Shown: in pieces, positions 51,199 through 62,414 of the stretch
Layout of the letters: the number at the start of each line of letters is the position of its first letter
Position numbering within the stretch: the stretch's first letter is position 1
Assembly: GCA_019454045.1 (NCBI GenBank)
Contig: SKCR01038157.1
Coordinates: 372,001-436,000 of the forward strand
Direction: 5' to 3'
Source of the DNA: Zanthoxylum bungeanum
Taxonomy: Eukaryota > Streptophyta > Magnoliopsida > Sapindales > Rutaceae
Length of the DNA stretch: 64,000 nucleotides
The notes under the pieces: model-generated
What the model was told of the DNA's origin: nothing
The model's input: the letters and a program-made list of their open reading frames with translations, nothing else
Databases searched by the model: none
Position numbers and translations under genes: made by a program

Positions 51199-52618
51199 TG
51201 ATAAGTGTGGTTTATACCCACTTATTATGGCATTCTCAGCTTATTATTTTGTTATAATTCGAGATATTTAATATCATTTATAATTTATTTTATGTTTTAT
51301 TTATATGAGCATTAATATATGGATCGGGGAATAATTGCACGTGTTTTGGGAAGTTTCGGGAACACAAGACGAGCATAGGAGCATGGACGAATCAACAGGG
51401 GTCAGGCGCCCAAATTCAATACACATCACAGATCAAAAGGGCGACTTGGCGCCCATTGCTCATACAAAGTCCAGAGAGAATGGCGCCAAGGCGCAATTGA
51501 AGTTGCTAAGGTGCCTTGGCGCCCCATTTACACAAACATAAGGCGCCAAGGCGCCAATGAAGAATGTCAGGCGCGCGCCTCCCAAGTTGCCCCACGCCAT
51601 ACATTTTCCAGAGAAATTGGCGCCAATTTGATGAGAGCTGCACGCGCATTCCATGATTCACTTTTTAGGGTTTTTAATAATCCTAATGCCACCCAAAGAC
51701 TCACAGCCTCAACTATAAATATAACATTACATCCAACACTCAATGGGAGGCTAATACACTGCACAAAACACGAAAATACATATTTTTAGAGATCCAAGGA
51801 GAGGATTGAAGAGTGACAAGAGGAGACAATAGTTGTAATATCCGAGAAGGAATAGATTCAACTCGGGTTATATCTTCTTATTTCTTTCTTAAAACTCTAA
51901 TGATTTCCATTAGATTCGTGGCTTCATTATTTATTGTTTTATCTTTTGTCATGAACTAACTCCTTAATTCTGGAGATTGATGTAACTAATGTTTGAACCT
52001 TGTAATTGATTGTTAATTTTGTTATGAAGTTTTGTTGATTTATTTATATTCTTTTGAGTTTAATGTTTTATGTTTGTTGGCCACAAATATGATGATGAAT
52101 GTTTAGAATCTATCACTCGAGAGAGGGGATTTTGAATAGATCTAGAGAATATAGCCTAGGATTTTATAGAGTTCGAGAGAATCTGTAATCCTTTGAAGTC
52201 GTTAATGTAGAATCACAAAACGTAATGAGTCGTTAACTATTGAATTTTTATAGAGATATCGAAGTCTGTAGTTAATGATATTTTCACTCGGCAATCGAGA
52301 GAGGGAGTGGATAATTTCGGAGTCTCGACTTATAAACAATATAACCGAACAATGGTAATTGGCATAACAAATACGTAGGTGACAGCTAGGTGAAATCAGG
52401 ATCTAGAGTCTCTATCGTATTAGTTCCTACTATTTTATTATTTTATTATATTTATTTATTAAAAAATCTTTATTAATTATCGTCTAAATAAAGTTAGGAT
52501 TATCAATTGTAGTACTTAGTGCGAGTTAACGCAATCCCTGTGGGTTTGACACTCTTAACTCATTTATACTAAAACTTGACACCGTACACTTGCGGTACGA
52601 TATAAAAATATCACAACA
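51199..52618 (+). repeat. 5' LTR of the gag-only element
   Basis: 1420 bp, containing a GGCGCC-rich array at about 51400-51630. Several GGCGCC units intact in the other LTR are altered or missing here. Confidence 0.92.
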
Positions 52619-52621
52619 AGT

Positions 52622-52646
52622 TTTTGGCGCCGTTGCCGGGGATTGT
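52622..52646 (+). other. primer-binding site region
   Basis: TTTTTGGCGCCGTTGCC followed by GGGGATTG lies 3-4 bp inside the LTR. This is the usual tRNA-primer region of plant gypsy elements. Confidence 0.7.
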
Positions 52647-52843
52647 TTGTTTAATTCACATTAATACTATTACCAAGTAATTTTAGCTTTAATTTAGATT
52701 TTTATTTTTATTTTTATTTTTTTTTATTTTACTTTATTTTCTTTATTTTTGTCTTCAATTTTATGCTATTTTTGTTTTGTATTTATTTTTTTTAGTATTT
52801 TTATTTTGTTTATTGATTTTTTTTTCTTTTGGTGCTTCAGTGA

Positions 52844-54109
52844 ATGCGAAAATCCACAAGTCTCGACTCGCTCATGTTTGATCCTGAAATAGAAAGAACT
52901 GCGAGGAGACTAGGAAAAGAAAGAAGAATTGAAAAAGAAGCAATGGCAGCTGAAAACATAGAGAACAACCCACGTCAGGTGGCAATCAGAGATCACTTCA
53001 AACTGGTCATTGATGATATCTATTCTGGGATTGCCCATCAACCAATCAACGCCAACAGTTTTGAGTTAAAACCTGCATTGATCAACATGGTACAAAGGAA
53101 TCAGTTTGGGGGTTCAGCTGTAGAAGATCTCAACTTGCACTTAAGGATGTTCCTGGAGATCGCAGATACCATAAAGATAAATGGCGTTAGTAAAGAGGCT
53201 ATCAGACTACGTTTATTCTCATTCTCTTTGCGGGATAAAGTGTGGGATTGGCTGCAATCGATACAGACGGGGAGTATCATGACATGGCAGGACATGGCCA
53301 CAAAATTTCTTGAGAGGTTCTTTCCACCAGCCAAATCAGCTCAACTGAGGGCAGAAATCAGTATATTTAAGCAGCTGGAAACTGAGACTTTGTATGAAGC
53401 ATGAGAGCGCTTTAAGGATCTACTACGTAGATGTCCACAACATGATTATGCAGATTGGGTCCAGATTCAATTGTTTTATAATGGGTTGAATGGTTCGAAT
53501 AGAACTGTGGTTGATGCAGCAGCTGTGGGAGCTCTATTCAAGAAATCAGCTGAGGAAGCGCACAATTTATTGGAAGAAATGGCCATTAACCATTATCAAT
53601 GGCCAAGTGAAAGTACTACGGTGACCAAAGTGGCTGGAATTTATGAAATAGACCCCCTTGTGGCACTCACAGCTCAGATCTCCACCCTGGCCACTCAAGT
53701 AGCAACCCTGACAAAACCACAAGTATCATCTATTGAATCAGCGGCAGCTACAAATATGCAGTTATTGGAAGGAAACCCGAACTTTGAGCAAGTCCAATAT
53801 GTGAACAATCGGAACTTCAACAGCTATAGAGGAAATCTTGTGTCTAACCGTTATCATCCAAACCTGTCATATGCTAACACAGAGAATACCTTGCAGCCTT
53901 CTTCTGGTTTTGACTATAGAAAAAATGAGCAGAAATCTTCCTTAGAAGACTTCATGAGCACGTTCGTTACTAGTACTTCAGTGAGATTCGAGAAGACTGA
54001 GTCAAGGCTAAATAATATTGAGATACACATGGAAAATATGGAGGCCACAATGAAGTCCTTAGAAACACAGGTTGGGCAAATTGCATCCTCCATAACTAAG
54101 CAGCAGTAG
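52844..54109 (+). pseudogene. gypsy gag gene with one in-frame stop
   Basis: ATG at 52844, TAG at 54107-54109, 421 codons. A Retrotrans_gag core lies at about residues 60-210 (LKPALINMVQRNQFGG, EDLNLHLRMFLEIADTIK, LRLFSFSLRDKVWDWLQS, TKFLERFFPPAKS). A coiled C-terminal part follows (SRLNNIEIHMENMEATMKSL). A single TGA at 53402-53404 replaces the Trp codon expected in the YEAWERFKDLL motif; the frame is otherwise open on both sides. No CCHC knuckle is seen. A capsid-like Gag would be made only by readthrough or by other copies. Confidence 0.88.
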
Positions 54110-55522
54110 AGGTATTTGGACAAAACTGCCACAGCTGCCAAGCTATCTTGTTCATGTCACGGCAGCCAGTGGATACAAAAGAAGAAGCTACCATGACCAC
54201 CATTTGGGTGGTTGCGTCTGGCTGAAGACGTTAAACTTAGCGCTAGCGGGGAGGCAACCCTTGTATTATTTTACAATCATTTCCTTTATTTATTTTTTTT
54301 GTGTGCTATTTATTAATTTGCATGTTATTTATGCATGTAGCACGAAACACACAACGCCCGCGCAACCAAATTCTAACCAGCAAGAGTCTGATCAACTCCA
54401 TGCACGGTAGTGTTGTTCCTTACTCTTGTTCTTTATATTTATCTTACATTGAGGACAATGCAAATTTTAAGTTTGGGGGTGTGTGCATGTTGCTTACTTG
54501 TCATTTAGTTGTTTAAATTTATTGAAGAAAAAAAAAATTTAGTCTTTGATAGTAAAGCATAAATCCAGTGATAATATTGTTTGTTTACGGGTGAAATTTT
54601 AGAAACGATAAGTGCCCGGTTTACTTTTATCCGATGCCTTGAATAACTGATCTATGTTAGACTCGTAAGCACTTAAAAATAGGTTTTTAGCAGTAAAACT
54701 TAAGTAGTTGACAAGGTGACTAGTTGAAGAAATTGCATGTCGATGAATGACCGTTTGCTTAGATATCTATCTTGATTTGCTAGTGTTATGAAGTATGGTA
54801 TAGCTAAAAAGAAAAATGACTCTAAAGAAAGAAAATAAACCACCTATAACCGATAAGCGTGAAGCTACTCATGGGCGAGTATTAGGACCACCATGAGGAG
54901 AAATGCTACCTTAAAGGATATGTGAGTTGAAAAAAAAAATGAGTGCAAAAATAAGAAAAGAAAAAGAGACAAGAAAAGAAAAATCATACCATATTGAGCA
55001 CGAAATAAAGCAATTACAGAGCATAATTGAGATATCTATGTTGGTTTGACCCATCGATTCTACTTTTTTTAAACGAAATCATTGAGTTGACTTACTTAGG
55101 AATCAAACTGTGAATGAACTTTTACACAGACACACACCGTGAGTCTAGCTTAGATAATTTATTCGAGAATTTGGATTCGAGTTGCAATTGCGTACTTTGA
55201 AGGTTCTTTAATTTCATTTATAAGCTTTCTTTGAGGAAAATTTTATGTGCAACTATCGGGACTATCTTTTGTTATTTTTTATATTTTTTGCATGATTGTG
55301 TGTGAATGACGTTTGTGGGTGTCGTCGCTGTAAGCCCTCACGAGACTATAACTCGTCCACTAGGGCCGCCTAGTGGTTTAAAGGCTTGTTGCACACGCTA
55401 AATGCAATCGTGATCCTTACGAAAGTGGCTTAGTTAATTTAGTAATTCTTAATTATTTATTTGAATTTAGTTTTTTTTTATCTTTTGCTCGGGACTAGCA
55501 AAACCTTAAGTTTGTGGGTGTT
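54110..55522 (+). other. noncoding internal region and polypurine tract of the gag-only element
   Basis: No open frame related to pol. Contains GGGGAGGCAACCC near 54250, ACATTGAGGACAATG near 54446, and just before the 3' LTR TTAAGTTTGTGGGTGTT (55506-55522), the likely polypurine tract. Confidence 0.6.
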
Positions 55523-56947
55523 TGATAAGTGTGGTTTATACCCACTTATTATGGCATTCTCAGCTTATTATTTTGTTATAATTCGAGATATTTAATATCA
55601 TTTATAATTTATTTTTATGTTTTATTTATAGGAGCATTAATATATGGATCGGGGAATAATTGCACGTGTTTTGGGAAGTTTCGGGAACACAAGACGAGCA
55701 TAGGAGCATGAACGAATCAACAGGGGCCAGGCGCCCAAATTCAATACACATCACAGATCAAAAGGGCGCCTTGGCGCCCATTGCTCATACAAAGTCCAGA
55801 CAGAATGGCGCCAATGCGCCATTGAAGTTGCTAAGGTGCCTTGGCGCCCCATTTACACAAACATAAGGCGCCAATGAAGAATGTCAGGCGCCTTGGCGCC
55901 TCCCAAGTTGCCCCACGCCATACATTTTCCAGAGAAATTGGCGCCAAGGCGCCAATTTGATGAGAGCTGCACGCGCATTCCAGGATTCACTTTTTAGGGT
56001 TTTTAATAATCCTAATACCACCCAAAGACTCTCAGCCTCAACTATAAATATAACATTATATCCAACACTCAATGGGAGGCTAATACACTGCACAAAACAT
56101 GAAAATACATATTTTTAGAGATCCAAGGAGATGATTGAAGAGCGACAAGAGGAGACAAGAGCTGTAATATCCGAGGTGGAAGAGATTCAACTCGGGTTAT
56201 ATCTTCTTATTTCTTTCTTAAAACTCTAATGATTTCCATTAGATTCGTGGCTTCATTATTTATTGTTTTATCTTTTGTCATGAACTAACTCCTTAATTCT
56301 AGAGATTGATGTAACTAATGTTTGAACCTTGTAATTGATTGTTAATTTTGTTATGAAGTTTTGTTGATTTATTTATATTCTTTTGAGTTTAATGCTTTAT
56401 GTTTGTTGGCCACAAATATGATGATGAATGTTTAGAATCTATCACTCGAGATAGGGGATTTTGAATAGATCTAGAGAATATAGCCTAGGATTTTATAGAG
56501 TTCGAGAGAATTTGTAATCCTTTGAAGTCGTTAATGTAGAATCACAAAACGTAATGAGTCGTTAACTATTGGATTTTTATAGAGATATCGAAGTCTGTAG
56601 TTAATGATATTTTCACTCGGCACTCGAGAGAGGGAGTGTATAATTTCGGAGTCTCGACTTATAAACAATATAACCGAACAATGGTAATTGGCATAACAAA
56701 TACGTAGGTGACAGCTAGGTGAAATCATGATCCAGAGTCTCTATCGTATTAGTTCCTCCTATTTTATTATTGTATTATATTTATTTATTAAAAAATCTTT
56801 ATTAATTATCGTCTAAATAAAGTTAGGATTATCAATTGTAGTACTTAGTGCGAGTTAACGCAATCCCTGTGGGTTCGACACTCTTAACTCATTTATACTA
56901 AAACTTGACATCGTACACTTGCGGTACGATATAAAAATATCACAACA
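55523..56947 (+). repeat. 3' LTR of the gag-only element
   Basis: 1425 bp. Nearly identical to the 5' LTR apart from scattered substitutions and differences in the GGCGCC array (about 55725-55960). Confidence 0.92.
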
Positions 56948-57554
56948 CATACTCTAACTATTAGTTATTGCAGAGTTAATCTGAACTTTAAATTATTTGT
57001 ATAAGTTTTTTTTATGAACTTTTTATTATTTGTTATGTTTCAACATGCAAACTTTAACTATTAGTTATTGTAAAGTGAAACTGGATTGATCAGTATTTGA
57101 AGTTAGATAAGAAATACGAAAATTTAGGCTTAAATTGAATAAATTATATTAAATTTCATTAAAATTCATCTGAAAGAAAATTAACCATTTTAAAAGTTAT
57201 TTATAGATAGAGATATAATTTCAAATAAGAGATAAAGAGGATATAGAAACTCTAATGTGAATAATAAATATTATTTGACAATTGCGAAATAAACGAACAT
57301 GGTATATATTAAATATAAATAAATCAAATTATCTCATTTAAATTATAAAATCGACGAGATCCAAAATATTTATAAGATCAATACCTAAAATAACATTATG
57401 TTATAATATGAAATTATAGTTAAAGATATGCTTAATTCGCACAAAGTGCGAGATATTTTCTAGTTAATGGAAATTTTTTTAAAAAAATTATAAAATTACT
57501 TTAATAATTTAGTATTTTAAAGTTGTGTTATAAATGAAGGAAATAATTTTATGA
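56948..57554. other. intergenic, no gene seen
   Basis: AT-rich. The block TTTATTATTTGTT...CTAACTATTAGTTATTG occurs across the insertion point (about 51165-51198 joined to 56948-56975) and again at 57023-57071. The retrotransposon therefore landed in one unit of a pre-existing local repeat. Confidence 0.5.
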
Positions 57555-58201
57555 GGTGTGCTTGGTTTATAATTTATGTGGATAATGAGTAAGTGAACAA
57601 TCATTCCCTTACTTGGTTTGTATATTGTAATGGTGAATGACTATGATCATTATCTCCTCATTCTCCTTAATTCATTATCTTTTAAAACATGAGAATGACC
57701 AAATTCACATGTGAAGAATTATGCACACAAATGTAAAGTCAACTTTACCCTTAATGAAAATTAAGGATAACCATTAGATTAAATAAATATCAATCATTGA
57801 ATTGATCATAAACTATTTGTTCACTGTTATATGCACTGTCATTGTATAAATTGTGTGGACTGTATATTTTTTGGGACAACCTTAGCACTCAAGTTTGATT
57901 CTTATGGACAAGTAATGTTATTTTTATTATTTGTCCAATTTTCCAATTTCAAAAGCATTGTTCAACCATTAAACCATATAGTTTTTAGATTTTATATTAA
58001 TAATAAATATATTATATTTTTATTTAGGGTTATTAATGGAATTTTATGTAATACTTTTATACAAAATTCAAACTCATGGTCCATGATTAATTTGAACCAA
58101 ATAAGGTAATTTATATCATTACTCAATCTCATTCTCTGATCATGCTCAGTGTCAAACTCGTCTCATTCCCACCTCAATAAACATGAGAACCAAGCATAGC
58201 C
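57555..58201. mobile_element. PIF/Harbinger-like (Tourist) MITE
   Basis: A 647-bp unit with termini GGTGTGCTTGGTTTATAA and, complemented at the right, GGCTATGCTTGGTTCTCA. A TGA/TAA pair at the flanks (57552-57554, 58202-58204) could be a mutated 3-bp target duplication. No transposase frame. Confidence 0.6.
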
Positions 58202-58423
58202 TAATATTATTTCAAATATTTTTTTTTTGTTTAAAAAAAAAAAGACAACTTATGCTCTCAAAATCTCAAATTTTGAGTTTTTGCTATAGAGATAAATAAT
58301 TTTTATAATTCCAAAATCTCTATGCAAAATACAACTAAACATTATAAATTTTTTTGAAAATGATTTTTGAGATTAACAAAATATTTTTAATTAGTAAAGA
58401 AAACATGCATTATTGCTCGTGAC

Positions 58424-60737
58424 TGACCGGCGTAAATACACACGTATAACGCAAGCGTACGTATCGTTCAAGTAGTATAAAAAGTATCGATCCCACGAGG
58501 ACTTAATACCTACTCTATTAATTTTATGAGGTCAAATGATTACTAGTATCTAACAGGTTGATTGATTGATTTGAAATGATGATGATTCTAAATTTAAAAA
58601 TAAGTAAATAAAATTGCACAAAAATAGTTTAAGAAAATTCAATATTAAAAACTATCTAGGGTTGTGAATCTTTCTAATATCTTTAAAAAGATGATGATTC
58701 TAAATTTAAAAATAAGTAAATAAAATTGCACAAAAATAGTTTAAGAAAATTCAATATTAAAAACTATCTAGGGTTGTGAATCTTTCTAATATCTTTAAAA
58801 AGATGAAGTGATTATTTCATGGTTGTGTAATAAATCAGTTTACTAACCTGAAACACTAAATTATGCAAAAGCCTATGTCGATGGTCAGACGCAAATACTC
58901 AGTTTAACCCAATTGAATCATATGTCTATGTCAACCAAATTATCTGGATTCATTAAGTTTAAGTTACAATTATGGCTACCCCCGCCCGACAGGTATATGT
59001 CTATCATGTAAGGAAATCTATTAAAGGATTATCTATCCTCAAGGAAGATCGTGGGCTATTAAGTCTAAGGCTGAAACCTAAAATTCATTTGTCAAGTTTA
59101 TTTTAGATTTACCATATCAATCTTATTGGTGATCAGACAACAAGAAGCATTAAGCTTAAGACTTAATAAGTAAACCTTTAAATTACTCAAACTAAATAAC
59201 TCCTTATAAACCGGTGATATTAAAATTCATCACAACCCCAGATAACTAACTTAGTTACGACACATAACTAGGGCTAGTAAAAACTTAAAAGTAAAAGACA
59301 TAAAGTAAAAATGCTGAAAAGTAATTGCGGTAAAGTAAAAGCTGAAAAGTAAATTACAATAAAATAAAATGTTAAGGTAAAATGATCAACTTTTACTATT
59401 TATTATTTAGATATCTCCCTTAATATAATATATTAACTTGTGATTATTTTTCCAACCAGCCATATAGGCGGTAACCTGATTAAGTCAAATTAAGTCTAAC
59501 CATCCATAAAGGCGGTACAAAAATAAATCTGCCATATAGGCGGTAAGAAAATTTAATTACTAACTGACCAATATAGCGGTATCCTTGCTTAGTCAGGTTT
59601 AAACCAGATTAAAATGAATTACCAACCGACCAATATAGCGGTATACTCATTAAGTCAATATTTTAAATAGTGAATATATTATATTTAAGGGAGATTAATC
59701 TAAATAGCAATAGTAAAAGAATTACTTTTCACCCTAGAAGGGGGAAGTTACCTCCTCATGATGAATAATAAAAACCGTAAAAAGTAAAGAAAGTAAATTA
59801 ATATTATTACAGAACGTAATTAAAATTAATTACAAAACTAAAATTTAAAAGAAACTAGATAAAAAACTCACTATTTACATCAGAGAAATTAGAGAGGAAT
59901 GTACATCTGAAACTGAAATTTCGAGCTCTATTTATAGGCGTCAGTAGGGGGTCGGCGTCGCGACGCGCAACTCGCATCGCGACGCGCGTGTTTGTCGACG
60001 TGACATCTTCTGGTTCGTCGGGTGGGATTCTGGATAAGGTGATAAGGTGACACATGGCAAGGCGGCTGGGAGCTCAATGATTGCGACACGTGGCGGCTCG
60101 TGATTGGCTGATTTGAGATTCTTATATGTCATGTGTCAATTCAGATAAATGAGTCAATAATTGAGCTGACGTGGCACTGACGTGACGACACGTGGCGAAA
60201 TTGATTGTCGGCACCATAGAATTGCGACACGTGGCACGCTGTGATTGGCTGATGATGATGTGGCAATGACGTGGCGCTTTGACTCGGTCAACCAGTGATG
60301 TGGATGATGACGTGGCATACACGTGGAGTGACACGTAGCGATACGTGGCGATGGCGACTGTCGGCACCGTAGGATAATGACATGTGGCACGACGCATGTT
60401 AGCAGATCGGCTGTGATGGTGACACGTGGCACGGCGCACGTTAGCAAAGTCAAATTTCTCAGATTCTGACTTGTGGACCCGACGCACGTTAGCAAGTCGT
60501 GGTGCATGTTAGGCGTCGCGACACCAAAGGCTTGCGCGTCGTGACGCGCCAAAATTACCAAAATGCCATTTTTTCTAATTTGCACTGTTTTTGCCCCAAA
60601 TCACCTCCAGATAGTCCTGGAATTTTATTTATCTACAAAATAACACAAAACACATCAAAATATTCTCAAAACTCAAGAAACTATACAAAATATTAGGTTA
60701 AATGAGTGAAAAATAGTGATATAATTATCACTCAACA
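58424..60737 (-). mobile_element. solo LTR (same family as 12638-14488), copy 2
   Basis: A 2314-bp unit starting TGACCGG and ending CTCAACA, with the perfect 5-bp duplication GTGAC (58419-58423, 60738-60742). It shares TATCGATCCCACGAGGACTT near one end and the (A/T)GGCGGTAxxC repeats (59460-59660) with copy 1. It contains an exact tandem duplication of about 112 bp (around 58577-58802). Its GC-rich half (59940-60560) is built from GTCGCGACG and ACACGTGGC repeats. The open frames in that part are repeat artefacts. Confidence 0.88.
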
Positions 60738-60742
60738 GTGAC

Positions 60743-62414
60743 CTAACTATTATTTAATGAACCTCTCACCAATGTGACCATCCCAAAAATGACCAATTTT
60801 TGTCTTCTTATTTCTGTAACTTCATTTTAATAAAACTGAGAATAATACAAAGTTCGGTGGCACAGTCAACGTTGATATCCGCCACGTAAGATAAAGAGAA
60901 AAGCCGCCATTGCCGACGGAGAAGCAACCAAACTCATCCACGTGGTGCGGTTCGATTGGCTGAGAGAAAGCAGCAGTACCAAACTTGGCGTTGACGAATT
61001 TAAACCGCGAGTACTGATGGGGTAGAAAAAGCACTTATTGGGAGCTAAGAAAAACAATTATTACCAACATTTTCCAATCTAATTTCAATGTGAGGCCCCC
61101 AACCTTTACGTTTTCTTTATTTTTCATTACGCAGCATTTGAAATATATCTGGCAGCTTCAGCTTTTACATTATTAAACTCTAATTGTTTCCTAATGAAAA
61201 ATCGAGAAATTATTTTTTTTTTCCAGAAAATTAGTTTTCTTGGTCATTTTTTGAATTTATACAACACATAATTTTTGTAACAAGTTCCAACCATCTCTAT
61301 GGATGGTAGAAATCCCTACGAGAACCCTCTCTATTGAGGTCGAGGTGGAAAAATTTAAAAATAAACATAAAAAACAGGTAAGAAAATTGATTAATTCTCA
61401 TTTTTTATTCAGTGAATGAATAAAGATTATATATAATCCCCATTTTTAATTTTTAATTTTGTATTATTATTCTAGTTTTTAATGATATTTTTTTAAAAGT
61501 CCTATAAGTATGGATATAAATAGAAATTATAAAATACATGTGTAAAAATTAAATTGATTTTTTTTTATTGTAGAATTTTGAAGATTATGTTCAATTTTGA
61601 TATTTTATTTTTGGATAATTTCATAGACGGTTATAATGTCGATAATATTGACTTAATTTAATAAATATATTTTAAATGAATTTAGTTTATTTTTGAATAA
61701 AAAACCAGTTATTCAAGATTCGGATCTCCTTGAGGATCCTCTTTAATTATCCGTTCCTCATACCCTCCCTCAAATAATTATAAGGGGGTGTGAAAGATAT
61801 GAAGACATAAACATAAATATGTCAATTTGAGTACATAGATATCGATCCACTCGTCTCCCCACCCGATTGCCACACATGGTCCATCCCTAAGATTTTTATT
61901 TTTATTTTTGAATAGTGAAGGATAGGGCAAATTATGTTGCAATGTCTAAGTCAATGGTAACAATTGATATAATATCTGTATAAGATAAGAATTTTCATAA
62001 TATTTTGATAATTCTATAGCTTTATGTGAGTGGTCAAAGTCAAATTAAATTATAATAATTTTATTTTGTGGAGATGTCATGACATAAGCTAGTTGAAGAT
62101 TTTGGAAACACAAAAGGTGGGAGTTATGACCAATTTTTGCTAGTGAAGTGAAGTGATGATTCCTTTTAAAAAAAATTGTATGCTCATATGCTAATAGGAA
62201 AGTCAACTATGAGTTAAAAAAAAAAAAAAAAAAGGGAAGAAATAATTGCGCCAATGCCAAGTTTATAGCACGATGGAAGTAACTATTTTGACCTGTAGAA
62301 TGCTGTTTGATGGCCACCTAGCTAATATGTATCAATCTAATATACATAATACATACATGTCATAATTAGAAATTAAATCTCCTCCCCTCGGATTCATTCC
62401 CAGATTTCTTATAC
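60743..62414. other. intergenic, 3' flank of the right-hand PPR gene
   Basis: No gene seen. The stretch 60850-61060 is GC-richer with CCACGTGG (G-box) near 60940 and could be an isolated promoter-like fragment. The rest is AT-rich with A-runs near 62215-62235. Confidence 0.4.

Larger units (their letters stand above)
51199..56947 (+). mobile_element. complete non-autonomous gypsy-type retrotransposon with gag only (TR-GAG-like)
   Basis: LTRs at 51199-52618 and 55523-56947 start TGATAAG and end CACAACA. The 5-bp target duplication CATAC flanks the element (51194-51198, 56948-56952). Just inside the 5' LTR is TGGCGCCGTTGCCGGGGA, the primer-binding region typical of plant gypsy elements. Internal sequence holds one gag frame and about 1.4 kb of noncoding DNA; no protease, RT, RNase H or integrase is seen. 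GGGAGGCAACCC-like (near 54250) and ACATTGAGGACAATG with TTAAGTTTGGGGG (54446-54480) are signatures of Athila/Tat-type elements. It would need enzymes in trans. Confidence 0.9.

Noticed and set aside
55725..55960. Regularly spaced GGCGCC units resembling a CRISPR-like array
   Set aside because: Units and spacers are irregular and the array lies in both LTRs of a plant retrotransposon.
60122..60585. Long minus-strand frames of 121 and 143 codons
   Set aside because: They lie in the GC-rich repeat part of a solo LTR and translate the GTCGCGACG/ACACGTGGC repeats; no gene support.
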